A stretch of DNA of 58,869 bases from Parafrankia discariae (lineage in GTDB: Bacteria; Actinomycetota; Actinomycetes; Frankiales; Frankiaceae). Each line of letters opens with the position of its first letter. Within the stretch, counting starts at the first letter, position 1. Both the position numbers and the translations under genes were made by a program. The notes under the pieces are model-generated. The model saw nothing but the letters and a program-made list of their open reading frames with translations, searched no databases and was not told the origin of the DNA. This document shows positions 8,011 to 15,750 of the stretch, piece by piece. The stretch spans positions 1-58,869 of the forward strand of contig NZ_KB891224.1 of assembly GCF_000373365.1 (NCBI RefSeq), given 5' to 3'.

Positions 8011-9312
8011 ATGCGGATCGTGAGCGAGCCCGTGCTCGTGGACCTGCTCGCCGCCCGGCTGGCGGACCGGCCGGACCGGCCGTCTCAGCCGGCCCGGCCG
8101 TCTCAGCCGGACCGGTCCGACCGGTCGCCGCTGGTCGTCGCGGCGGGGAACTTCGCCACGCCGACCGTCGCCGTGGACGCGCTCGACCGGGCGGTGCCCG
8201 CCTACCGCCTGTTCGTCCTCAACGCCCAGCACGCCGTCCCCGAACGGGCGGGCGTCAGCCCGGTGACGCCGTTCGTCGGGCCCGGGATGCGGGGACACCA
8301 CGCGCTCGAGTACCTGCCCTGCCGGCTGAGCCTGGTCCCCCGGCTGTTCGCCGGCGCGCACCGCCCCGACGCCGTCATCCTGCACACCAGCCGGCCGGTC
8401 GACGGGAAGGTGTCGATGGGCACCGAGGTCAACATCCTGCCGGCCGCCGTCGAGGCCGTCCGGGCGTCCGGTGGCCTGGTCATCGCCCAGACCAACTCCC
8501 GGATGCCCTACACCTTCGGCGACGGTGAGCTCTCCTGCGACGACGTGGATCTCGCCGTCGAGGTCGACCTGCCACTGGCCAGCCCAGCCCTGAGGCCCTC
8601 CAGCGACATCCAGCACGAGATCGGCGCCCGGGTCGCCGCGCTGGTGCCCGACGGCGCGACCCTGCAGCTGGGCATCGGCGCCGTCCCCGACGCGACTCTC
8701 GCGGCGCTCACCGGGCGCCGCGGCCTGCGGGTGTGGACGGAGACGTTCTCCGACGGCGTGCTGGAACTCGACCGCGCGGGTGCCCTCGCCCCGCGGGCTG
8801 AGCTGGTCACCAGTTTCGTGTTCGGCTCCGGCGAGCTCTACGCCTGGCTCGACCGCAACCCGCGGGTCCGGCTGCTGCGCACCGAGACCGTCAACGACCC
8901 CGGGACCATCGCCCGCCAGCATCGCATGACGTCGATCAACACCGCGCTGCAGATCGACCTGCACGCCCAGGCCAACGCCTCGTTCGTGCGCGGGCGGGTC
9001 TGGTCGGGCTTCGGCGGGCAGCCCGACTTCGTCACCGGAGCGCTGCACGCCGACGGCGGACGGGCGATCATCGCCCTGCCGAGCTGGCACGCCAAGACCG
9101 GTCAGTCGACGGTCGTCCCGGCGCTGGCCGAGCCGACCACCAGTTTCCAGCACAGCCATGTCATCAGCGAGCACGGCACCGCGCAGCTGTGGGGCAGCGG
9201 GCAGGAGGGACAGGCCCGCGACCTCATCGAGCAGGTGGCGCACCCGGCGGCCCGCCCCGGCCTGTGGGAGGCCGGACGGAACTCGTTGCTGCGGAAGTCC
9301 GTCGCCCGGTAG
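8011..9312 (+). CDS. Acetyl-CoA hydrolase / 4-hydroxybutyrate CoA-transferase family protein
   Basis: A 433-aa class-I CoA-transferase family enzyme that moves CoA between acyl-CoA and a carboxylate, or hydrolyses acetyl-CoA. The catalytic glutamate is expected at Glu244 in VWTETFSDGV. Other landmarks are PDGATLQLGIGAVPDATL, GGQPDFVTGA and EHGTAQLWGSG. The N-terminus contains a repeat-derived insert RPDRPSQPARPSQPDRSDRS. The last 11 residues (RNSLLRKSVAR) are antisense to a phosphoenolpyruvate synthase remnant, so the C-terminus seems to have been created at a recombination junction. It lies in the hypoxia island, where CoA-transferases can serve fermentative acetate or succinate formation; the substrate is not deducible. 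Confidence 0.85.
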   Translation: MRIVSEPVLVDLLAARLADRPDRPSQPARPSQPDRSDRSPLVVAAGNFATPTVAVDALDRAVPAYRLFVLNAQHAVPERAGVSPVTPFVGPGMRGHHALEYLPCRLSLVPRLFAGAHRPDAVILHTSRPVDGKVSMGTEVNILPAAVEAVRASGGLVIAQTNSRMPYTFGDGELSCDDVDLAVEVDLPLASPALRPSSDIQHEIGARVAALVPDGATLQLGIGAVPDATLAALTGRRGLRVWTETFSDGVLELDRAGALAPRAELVTSFVFGSGELYAWLDRNPRVRLLRTETVNDPGTIARQHRMTSINTALQIDLHAQANASFVRGRVWSGFGGQPDFVTGALHADGGRAIIALPSWHAKTGQSTVVPALAEPTTSFQHSHVISEHGTAQLWGSGQEGQARDLIEQVAHPAARPGLWEAGRNSLLRKSVAR

Positions 9313-9665
9313 ATCACCGGCCGGGGCGCGAACGCTCGGGTGATCCGCTCGACGGAGGCGGCCATCCGCTCCACGAACTCCGCGCGCAGCAGGCCCACGC
9401 CCACGACGGGCAGCGCCGCGCCCTCGCCGGGTGAGGTGAGGACGCGGACCCGGTCGCCCGCCCGGCCCGGCGCGCCGCCGAGGCCGGTGAGCAGCACGGC
9501 GCCGGACGGCTCGGCTCTCCCGGGCCGGGGCGCCTCCGTGACCGGTGCCGTCCCGGCGGTCCCGGCCGTACCGACCGTCCCGCCGGTCGTGACGGGACGG
9601 GACTGCACCAGTTGGATCCGGTGCCCCTCGATCACCCACTCGGCCGACGTCACCAGCGCGGGCCT
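9280..9665 (-). pseudogene. Phosphoenolpyruvate synthase remnant, internally deleted
   Basis: Read on the minus strand, this stretch encodes SAEWVIEGHRIQLVQSRPVT (end of the PEP/pyruvate-binding domain), then LLTGLGGAPGRAGDRVRVL (start of the phosphohistidine swivelling domain). It jumps directly to VGVGLLRAEF and RITRAFAPRPVIYRATDFRS-NEFR (TIM-barrel domain of PpsA). Most of the swivelling domain and the region around it are missing, as are the N-terminal kinase domain and everything after NEFR. The frame is open but there is no sensible start. It overlaps the 3' end of the CoA-transferase gene on the other strand. PEP synthase genes occur in mycobacterial hypoxia clusters, so this is probably a decayed member of the island. 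Confidence 0.75.
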
Positions 9666-9680
9666 GTGACCTGAGGTCAC
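9666..9680. repeat. Short perfect palindrome GTGACC-TGA-GGTCAC
   Basis: Six-base arms with a three-base centre, located in the non-coding gap after the phosphoenolpyruvate synthase remnant. It could be a fossil operator of the lost gene or a minor hairpin. Nothing else supports a function. Confidence 0.4.
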
Positions 9681-9710
9681 CGGACTGTTGGGCCGGCCGG
9701 GCCCGGTCGT

Positions 9711-9757
9711 GGTCGCGTCAGGCGGGCGCGGCGATCCGCCACCCGCCTGACGCGACC
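9711..9757. terminator. Bidirectional hairpin with perfect 16-bp stem
   Basis: GGTCGCGTCAGGCGGG (9711-9726) pairs perfectly with CCCGCCTGACGCGACC (9742-9757) around a 15-base loop. It lies between the convergent CoA-transferase gene (ends 9312, plus strand) and the secreted-protein gene (ends 9802, minus strand), the expected place for a shared terminator. A third partial copy of the right arm (ACCCGCCTGACGGCGACC, about 9766-9783) follows, allowing an alternative pairing. Confidence 0.75.
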
Positions 9758-9801
9758 AGTCCGTCACCCGCCTGACGGCGACCGGGAAGCGCTGTCCGCG
9801 G

Positions 9802-10617
9802 CTACGAGCGGGGCGCCTCAGCCATCGCCATCGCCACCACTGTGGTGGTCCTGTCCCCCGAGTGCGTCTCCAGGGCGAGACCGGGCAGGCCGGCGGCTTG
9901 CGCGCACTGGCCGAGCGCGCCGAGCACCTTCGCGTCCGGCAGGTCGGGCGCGTCGCCGGGCAGGTCGGGGCCGCCGGGTGCCGCTTCACCGCCCGCGCCC
10001 GATTCACCGCTGATCACCAGGCCACCACGTGCGCCCGGCGCACCGCTGATCACCAGACCGCCGCCGACACCCGGGCCGGGCATCAGGATGGGACCGTCTC
10101 CGGCGCCGGGGGCCGGGGCGCTGCCGCTGCCCGTGCCGCTGCCGTCCCCAGCATCGGGGGCCGGGCCCACGGAGAGCGGTTCGTCCGCCGGCGGAAGACC
10201 CAGCACCTGGGTGGTTCCGGGAGCGGGGACGGTGACTCCCGCCGCCAGCAGGCACTTCGTCACGGCCGCGTTCTGTTCCGTGGTCAACGGTTGGATCGGG
10301 GCCGGGCCGCCGACGGTGCCAGGAGCGGGCACGTACCGCTGGCAGGCGTCCAGCGCCGGTGACTGGTGGGCCGGGTCGATCGTCACCCGCACCGATCGCC
10401 GGCCGTCCGCCGACGTCTCGGTGTCCACCTGGGCCCCGTTCGCCACGAGGCACCGGGTGAAGGCGTCGTCCGGTGGGAGGGCGGGAGCGTCGCCCTCCGC
10501 GCCGGGCCCGGTCGGGTCGGCGGGCTGGGCGGCCATCGCCAGCGCGGTGCCGCTCGCGCCGACAGCCAGCACGATCGCCGTCCCGAGCAGAACGCGCGCG
10601 GACCATCGTCGTCTCAT
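9802..10617 (-). CDS. Secreted cysteine-containing protein of unknown function
   Basis: A 271-aa protein with an N-terminal signal sequence (MRRRWSARVLLGTAIVLAVG followed by an Ala-rich cleavage region). The mature part has four cysteines, in FTRCLVANGA, DACQRYVP, VTKCLLAAGV and LGQCAQAAG. These may form two disulfides in repeated small helical units (FTRCLVANGA and VTKCLLAAGV look like two copies of one motif). The middle is a Gly/Pro/Ser linker with a repeated LVISG segment (GGGLVISGAPGARGGLVISGE). The ATG at 10617 is supported by GGAGGTGGC. It is divergent from the two-component system at 10763, so it may be its target or ligand sensor; this is inference. Confidence 0.7.
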   Translation of the reverse strand: MRRRWSARVLLGTAIVLAVGASGTALAMAAQPADPTGPGAEGDAPALPPDDAFTRCLVANGAQVDTETSADGRRSVRVTIDPAHQSPALDACQRYVPAPGTVGGPAPIQPLTTEQNAAVTKCLLAAGVTVPAPGTTQVLGLPPADEPLSVGPAPDAGDGSGTGSGSAPAPGAGDGPILMPGPGVGGGLVISGAPGARGGLVISGESGAGGEAAPGGPDLPGDAPDLPDAKVLGALGQCAQAAGLPGLALETHSGDRTTTVVAMAMAEAPRS

Positions 10618-10690
10618 GTGCCACCTCCGGATCGTGGCCGCCGCGGATTCGCCGGCCATGACCAGATCTAGTGAGCGGACGATCCGGGTT

Positions 10691-10713
10691 CCGTAAGCGT
10701 CGCCCCTTACGCT
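10691..10713. promoter_or_regulatory. Candidate response-regulator site GTAAG-N8-CTTAC
   Basis: CCGTAAGCGTCG is followed by the inverted sequence CCCCTTACGC, giving GTAAG (10693-10697) facing CTTAC (10706-10710). It lies in the 145-base gap between the divergent secreted-protein and response-regulator genes, about 50 bases before the regulator start. A site for autoregulation is plausible but untested. Confidence 0.35.
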
Positions 10714-10762
10714 TTCTTTATGGCCCGCCACCGATGATCGACGTGAACGGAGAGGCGGTCGC

Positions 10763-11422
10763 GTGCGGATCCTGGTCGTCGAGGACGAGGCGATGCTGGC
10801 CGAGGCCATCGCGGAGGGCCTGCGCCAGCGGGCCATGGCGGTGGACACCTGCGGTGACGGCGCCAGCGCCCTGGAGCTGGCCGCGCTCCACCCCTACGAC
10901 GTGATCGTGCTCGACCGGGATCTGCCCGCGGTGCACGGCGACGACGTGTGCCGGGCCGTGGTGGCCGCCGGCGGCGACACCCGGGTCATCATGCTGACCG
11001 CCGCCGGGGACATCGCCGACCGGGTGCACGGGTTCGGGGTGGGGGCCGACGACTATCTGACCAAGCCGTTCGCGTTCGCCGAACTGGTCGCCCGGGTGCA
11101 GGCACTGGGTCGGCGGGCCCGGGCCGCGGTACCGCCGGTGCTGTCCCGCGCCGGCGTCGAGTTGGACGTGCCGCGGCACCAGGTGTCGCGGGACGGCCGT
11201 TTCGTCGCGCTGTCCCGTAAGGAGTTCGCCGTCCTTGAGGTTCTCATGCGGGCCGACGGGTCCGTGGTCAGCGCCGAGGAGCTCCTGGAGAAGGCTTGGG
11301 ATTCCAACGTCGACCCGTTCACCAACGCCGTGCGGATGGCGGTGATGACGTTGCGTCGCAAGCTGGGGCCGCCCCCGCTGATCGAGACGGTCGCCGGGGT
11401 CGGGTACCGGATGACGGGCTGA
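10763..11422 (+). CDS. OmpR/PhoB-family response regulator
   Basis: A 219-aa regulator. The receiver (about 1-115) has the acidic pair in VVEDEA, phosphoacceptor D51 in VLDRDLP, Thr in MLTAAGD and Lys in YLTKPFAF. A C-terminal winged helix (about 125-218) shows LSRKEFAVLEVLMRADGSVVSAEELLEKAW and AVRMAVMTLRRKLGPP, ending GVGYRMTG. It starts at GTG 10763 behind GGAGAGG. The cognate histidine kinase follows immediately. The gene is divergent from the secreted protein at 10617. Confidence 0.93.
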   Translation: MRILVVEDEAMLAEAIAEGLRQRAMAVDTCGDGASALELAALHPYDVIVLDRDLPAVHGDDVCRAVVAAGGDTRVIMLTAAGDIADRVHGFGVGADDYLTKPFAFAELVARVQALGRRARAAVPPVLSRAGVELDVPRHQVSRDGRFVALSRKEFAVLEVLMRADGSVVSAEELLEKAWDSNVDPFTNAVRMAVMTLRRKLGPPPLIETVAGVGYRMTG

Positions 11423-11442
11423 GGAGACCCCGGCCGGAGGCG

Positions 11443-12705
11443 CTGTCGGTCAGGATCCGGCTCGCGCTGATGTGCGGTGGCCTGTTCCTCCTCAGTGGCG
11501 TGGCGCTGCTGGCCGTCAACTACATCCTGGTCCGCTCCGCGCTGCCGCCGGCCGCCGCGCGTTCCGTCTCGGGAACGATGACGATGCCCGGACAGCCGGG
11601 TCCCGGGCCCCCCGATGTCGCCGGGACGGGTTCGGGCCCGGAGACCGGCGTGCTGACCGTGGTCAGCGCCGTCCGCACCTATCGCGGCGATGTGCTGAAC
11701 ACCCTGCTGGTGCAGTCGGGGGTGGCGATCGGGGCCACCCTGATCCTGGCGCTGCTGCTGGGATGGGTGGTGGCAGACCGGATGTTGCGCCCGGTGCAGG
11801 CGGTGGTCGCGACGGCCCGCCGGCTCGGGGCGGACAACCTCGACGCGCGGATCCGGTTACCCGGGCCGCGCGACGAACTGACCGAGCTCGCCGACACGTT
11901 CGACGAGATGCTCGACCGGCTGGCGGCGTCCTTCGACAGCCAGCGCCGGTTCGTGGCCAACGCGTCGCACGAGCTGCGCACCCCGCTGGCCGCGCAGCGC
12001 ACCCTCGTCGAGGTCGCGATGGGCCGGCCCGGCGCCGACCCGGCGTCGCGCGAGCTCTGCACCCGGCTGTTGACGATGAACGTGCGTATCGAGGCCCTCA
12101 TCGAGGGGCTGCTGGTGTTGGCGCGCAGCGACCGTGGGCTCGCGGCCCGCCAGGCGGTGTGCCTCGACGAGGTCGTGGAGACGGTCGTCGACACGCACCG
12201 GGCCGTCGCCGTCGAGGCCGGGGTGGACCTGCGCTGGGAACGCTCCGGCCACGGCCGTGCCGCCCGGCCGCCCGAGGTCGTGTGGGGCGACCGGGTGCTG
12301 CTGGAACGGATGGTCTCCAACCTGGTCGACAACGCGATCAAGTACAACCGGCGCGGCGGGACGGTGTGGGTGCGCGACGGCGGAGACCCGGTGCTGCGGG
12401 TCGCCAACACCGGCCCTCCGGTGCGCTTGTCCCCGGCCGTCGATCTGTTCGAACCGTTCAGCCGGGCAGGACGGGGATCGCGGGGCGCCGGTCCCGGGCC
12501 CGGGACCGGCGCGACGCCCGGGGCCGGACTGGGCCTGTCGATCGTCGCCTCGATCGTCCGCGCCCACGGCGGCTCGGTCCGGGCCGTGTCCCGGCCCGAA
12601 GGCGGCCTGGAGATGGCCGTCTTCCTGCCGACCCGGGAAAGCGCCCGATCCGGACCGGCCGCGGGCCGGTTCGGGGGGCCGGTCCGGGAACGGACGTACC
12701 TCTGA
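11443..12705 (+). CDS. Two-component sensor histidine kinase (HAMP-HisKA-HATPase)
   Basis: About 420 aa. The first membrane segment MCGGLFLLSGVALLAVNYIL is followed by an extracytoplasmic loop of some 70 residues, a second membrane segment (VAIGATLILALLLGWVVA), HAMP, the H-box [13 protein letters not shown] (His at codon 11968), N-box NLVDNAIKYN and a G-box that is unusual: where DxGxG is expected it reads VANTGPPVRL. GLGLSIVASIVRAHGG is normal. The start is uncertain. No ATG, GTG or TTG lies in frame between 11299 and the ATG at 11470. I give a CTG at 11443, which keeps the basic SVRIRLAL lead; 11470 is the alternative. Translation is probably coupled to the regulator upstream. Confidence 0.85.
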   Translation: MSVRIRLALMCGGLFLLSGVALLAVNYILVRSALPPAAARSVSGTMTMPGQPGPGPPDVAGTGSGPETGVLTVVSAVRTYRGDVLNTLLVQSGVAIGATLILALLLGWVVADRMLRPVQAVVATARRLGADNLDARIRLPGPRDELTELADTFDEMLDRLAASFDSQRRFVANASHELRTPLAAQRTLVEVAMGRPGADPASRELCTRLLTMNVRIEALIEGLLVLARSDRGLAARQAVCLDEVVETVVDTHRAVAVEAGVDLRWERSGHGRAARPPEVVWGDRVLLERMVSNLVDNAIKYNRRGGTVWVRDGGDPVLRVANTGPPVRLSPAVDLFEPFSRAGRGSRGAGPGPGTGATPGAGLGLSIVASIVRAHGGSVRAVSRPEGGLEMAVFLPTRESARSGPAAGRFGGPVRERTYL

Positions 12706-12834
12706 CGGACATGGCCGCACCCGTGCGTGCGACACCGGCCCGGGAGGGGCGCGCAAGGTAGTCCTCTGGATGCGTCAGCTCCCGGATCGCCGTCCACGGA
12801 CAGGCCGGGCTGAGGCCTCGAGAGGACACGAGAC

Positions 12835-14220
12835 GTGACGCATGCCAGCTCGGCCCACGTCCCGGGCCGGCCCGTAGGCCCTCGCCACCGCAGGAAACGG
12901 CAGGGATCGCCGTGGGGAGCATGGACGCCGCGGGGATCGCTGGTGGCGCCCGGCGCGCGGACCCTGGGACAGGCGTTCGACCCCCGGCACAACAACCTCA
13001 ACGCGCTCAGGCTCGTCCTGGCGGCGACCGTCCTGGTGTCGCACTCCTGGGGGTTCGTCCGGGACGAGGACGACCCGCTCGGCCAGCTGACCGGCGGCCC
13101 CGAGGCCGGTGAGGTCGCCGTGGACGGATTCTTCCTGCTCAGTGGCTTCCTGATCACCCGCAGCCGGCAACGGGCGCGCTCGACGGGGCGTTTCCTGTGG
13201 CATCGCCTGCTGCGGATCCTGCCCGGCTTCTGGGTCTGCCTCGCCGTGAGCGCGGTGATCCTCGGACCGCTGCTGTGGCTGCTCGAACGGGACACCCTCG
13301 CCGGCTATCCCTGGACGGGCCCGGACTCGGCGCTGACCTACGTCGCCGCCAACAGCCTGCTGCGGATGCGCCAGTTCAACATCGGTGACCTCAACGGCGG
13401 CGGCGCGCTCGACGGCTCGCTGCACACCTTGTTCTTCGAGGCGCTGTGCTACCTGATGATCGGGTTCCTCGGAGCGATGGGGCTGCTGCGCCGGCGCCGG
13501 GCGGCCGTCCTCGGCCTGGCCGCCGCCTGCCTGGCTCTCGTCGCCGTGGGTGCCGTCTCCGGGACGGACCGTCTCACCGACACCTATCTGCTCCGCTTCA
13601 CCTCGATGTTCCTCGTCGGCGCGGCGCTGTTCCTCTACGCCGACCGCGTCCCGCTGAACCGGCCGCTGCTCGGCGCGAGCTGCTGTCTGCTCGCGATCGC
13701 CCTCGCCGCTCCCGCCTCCTACCTGCCCCTCGCGCCGGTGCCGCTGGCCTACCTGCTGCTGTGGGTGGGCACCGGACGTCGTCTCATGCGGGTCGGGAGC
13801 CGACGGGACCTCTCCTACGGCATGTACGTCTACTCGTGGCCGCTGCAGCTTCTCCTGCTGGAGCTCGGTGTCGGCGACGACAGCGTCGCCGTCAACATCG
13901 TCGCCTCGATCGCCCTCTCGGCGGCGGTCGCGGTCGCGAGCTGGCACCTCGTGGAATCGCCCGCGCTCGCCCTCAAGTCGGCGCCGGCGCCGTCCTGGCT
14001 GGGGATGCTGCTGCCCCGGCCCACCCCACGCCCCGGGGGACGGCCTACGCGCGCGGCGGGCCCGCCGTCCCAGCCGGGCCCGGCACCGCCGGTGTGGCCA
14101 GGGGCGGAAGCGCCGGCACGGCCAGGGACGGAAACGCCGGTGCGGCCGGGGGCGGCGCTTCCGGCACGGCCGCCGGCGTCCGCCCACCGGTGTGGGTCTT
14201 CGGCGGGAACCTGCCGTTGA
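12835..14220 (+). CDS. Acyltransferase-3 family integral membrane protein
   Basis: A 461-aa multi-spanning acyltransferase-3 protein (OafA/NodX-type). The first helix carries LNALRLVLAATVLVSHSWGF, with the conserved His thought to be catalytic, and FFLLSGFLITRS follows. Further helices run to SWHLVESPAL near residue 375. Such proteins acetylate or acylate cell-surface sugars, lipids or antibiotics, using acyl-CoA on the cytoplasmic side. It starts at GTG 12835 behind GAGAGGA. The last 75 residues are a Pro/Ala-rich tail encoded by DNA that is also the antisense of the tail of the next acyltransferase gene. The two genes are convergent and overlap by 176 bases. Confidence 0.85.
   Translation: MTHASSAHVPGRPVGPRHRRKRQGSPWGAWTPRGSLVAPGARTLGQAFDPRHNNLNALRLVLAATVLVSHSWGFVRDEDDPLGQLTGGPEAGEVAVDGFFLLSGFLITRSRQRARSTGRFLWHRLLRILPGFWVCLAVSAVILGPLLWLLERDTLAGYPWTGPDSALTYVAANSLLRMRQFNIGDLNGGGALDGSLHTLFFEALCYLMIGFLGAMGLLRRRRAAVLGLAAACLALVAVGAVSGTDRLTDTYLLRFTSMFLVGAALFLYADRVPLNRPLLGASCCLLAIALAAPASYLPLAPVPLAYLLLWVGTGRRLMRVGSRRDLSYGMYVYSWPLQLLLLELGVGDDSVAVNIVASIALSAAVAVASWHLVESPALALKSAPAPSWLGMLLPRPTPRPGGRPTRAAGPPSQPGPAPPVWPGAEAPARPGTETPVRPGAALPARPPASAHRCGSSAGTCR
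14045..14220. repeat. Convergent coding overlap built of GC-rich imperfect repeats
   Basis: Both strands encode the C-terminal tails of two acyltransferases here. The DNA has repeated units such as GCCGGCACGGCCAGGGACGG, GCCGGTGCGGCCGGGGGCGG and TTCCGGCACGGCC, giving PARPGTETPVRPGAALPARP on one strand and AVPEAPPPAAPAFPSLAVPA on the other. Slippage in this repeat would change both proteins together. Confidence 0.7.
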
Positions 14221-15331
14221 AGACCCGTCGGAGGAGGGGGAACCGGAGAATCACGAGATGGTGGGTGGCGAACGTGGCCGCGTAGGTGGCGACGACCAGC
14301 AGCGTCATCCGGGCCGAACCGAGACCTGGATCGAAACCGAGCAGGGTCGCGAACACGTAGATCCAGAAGAAATGCAGCAGGTAGACGGAGTACGAGGCGT
14401 CCGCCAGATAGCGCAGGGCGGGACTCGGGCGCGACCCCCACCGGCTGGCGGCGGCGAAGATCATCGCGATCACCGGGATGGCGAACATCGTTTCGGCCAG
14501 CACCCGGCCGGTGCCAATCGCCAGCGCGTTCACCCACCCGTGCCATGACGCCAGCAGGACGAGGCCCGACACCGCGAGGAGAACCGGCGCGGGCCGCTGG
14601 AACGAGGGCACGAGCCGGCCCCGGTCCAGATACAACAGGAGGCCGAGCAGGAAGAACGGCAGGAACTCCAGAGTGCGGCGGATCAGATCCGCGTGGAATC
14701 CTGATCCGGTGCCGGGACGGATGGCCTGCTCCCAGCCGATCCGGCCGGCCGCCATCGTGCCCAGCACGAGAAGCGTGATCGTCGCCATGGCGCGCAGCCG
14801 CCCCGCGGTGGCCCGCCGATAGACCCGGGTGGAGACGAGTCTGCCCAGCAGCTTCACCGCCGCGGGGGTGAGGAGCGCGTAGCCAAGAAGTACCAGCAGG
14901 AACCACAGATGCAGGTACCAGTTCAACCGGCCTTCGAACGCTGGAGCCAGGCAGGCCCGCACGAAGTCGACGAACGAGATGTCGCTGCGGTTGTGGAAGC
15001 GGGAGATCAGCCACAGCGTCGGCGGGTTGAACAGCACGAGCGTCGCCGCCAGCGGCACGCCTACCGCCGCCAGCCTGCGCCGGAGGGCCAGCCCGGACCC
15101 GTACTTCGCGGTGAGCATCGCGGAGAGAAAACCCGAGACGACGAAGAAGGTCTCCATCCGGAAGAGACCGGAGGCACGTGCTATCCCGTCGAAGACGGGA
15201 TCGTCCCCGAGCGTGGCCACGTGAACGAAAACACCTATCAGCATGAGGACGCCGCGCAGCGCGTCCAGATGGTGGTAGCGAACACCTGCGGTGGGTGCTG
15301 CCGCGGTGGGTGCCGCCTCCCGCTTGCCCAC
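14045..15331 (-). CDS. Acyltransferase-3 family integral membrane protein (OpgC-like)
   Basis: About 428 aa, multi-spanning. YHHLDALRGVLMLIGVFVHV carries the conserved Arg and His, followed by METFFVVSGFLSAML, WYLHLWFLLVLLGYALL and a late ADASYSVYLLHFFWIYVFATLL helix. The arrangement resembles OpgC/MdoC-type succinyltransferases more than OafA. I prefer the GTG at 15331, preceded by GGAAAGCAGGGA; the frame stays open to 15460 but the extra 43 residues look unrelated to the family. The C-terminal 60 residues are Pro/Ala-rich (PALPPLATPAVPGPAGTAG) and are encoded in the overlap with the convergent acyltransferase gene. Confidence 0.85.
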   Translation of the reverse strand: MGKREAAPTAAAPTAGVRYHHLDALRGVLMLIGVFVHVATLGDDPVFDGIARASGLFRMETFFVVSGFLSAMLTAKYGSGLALRRRLAAVGVPLAATLVLFNPPTLWLISRFHNRSDISFVDFVRACLAPAFEGRLNWYLHLWFLLVLLGYALLTPAAVKLLGRLVSTRVYRRATAGRLRAMATITLLVLGTMAAGRIGWEQAIRPGTGSGFHADLIRRTLEFLPFFLLGLLLYLDRGRLVPSFQRPAPVLLAVSGLVLLASWHGWVNALAIGTGRVLAETMFAIPVIAMIFAAASRWGSRPSPALRYLADASYSVYLLHFFWIYVFATLLGFDPGLGSARMTLLVVATYAATFATHHLVILRFPLLRRVFNGRFPPKTHTGGRTPAAVPEAPPPAAPAFPSLAVPALPPLATPAVPGPAGTAGPPRA

Positions 15332-15750
15332 GAGTCCCTGCTTTCCCGTTTCCGACCGACGGATACACGCCTTCCCGGCGCCGGACGACGTCGGGAAGAA
15401 GCGCAAGGGCTCGCGAAACACTACGCTCGGAACGTGCCACCGAATGTCGCGCCGTGCCACTTCCAGGCCGGTCTCTGGATGAGATGCGACACCATCCGAA
15501 AATGCGGGTGATCATCAGGACTTACGGGGCGCTGGCTTTCCCCGAAATCAACCCGGGAGCATGGTCTGATGGAATCATTCGAGCAAGGAGACAGGTCCCG
15601 GCGGGCCGGGACCTGAGCTACCGTCGAATCCTCGACGAAAGGGCTGGCCGCGACGGCCGGCAGCCCCTGTGCCCGGCGGGGCTACAGGGGCTCCGACCAC
15701 CGTCCGCACCTGGTTTCGTGCGGCCGCTGCCACAGTACCCGTGCCGCCGA
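15332..15750. other. Intergenic region between acyltransferase and low-GC orphan gene
   Basis: About 419 bases with no convincing gene (290 if the longer acyltransferase start is used). It contains the promoter side of the leftward acyltransferase gene and, at 15662-15692, a hairpin downstream of the leftward orphan gene. GC content starts to fall here relative to the flanks. Confidence 0.5.
15662..15692. terminator. 9-bp inverted repeat after the orphan gene
   Basis: AGCCCCTGT (15662-15670) pairs with ACAGGGGCT (15684-15692) around a 13-base loop. It lies about 60 bases downstream of the stop of the leftward gene at 15751-16365, a likely terminator position. No T-run is present. Confidence 0.5.

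Noticed and set aside
7333-9639. 768-codon minus-strand open frame over the second usp and CoA-transferase genes
   Set aside because: Antisense shadow of two well-supported genes. Only the separate frame at 9280-9665 shows real (PpsA) similarity.
12335-12705. Histidine kinase at 11443-12705 as a pseudogene because its G-box is atypical
   Set aside because: The frame is intact, H-box, N-box and GLGLSI motif are present, and kinases with degenerate first G-box are known.
13830-15515. 561-codon minus-strand frame over the OpgC-like acyltransferase
   Set aside because: Alternative frame of the acyltransferase gene. The membrane-protein pattern is in the other frame.
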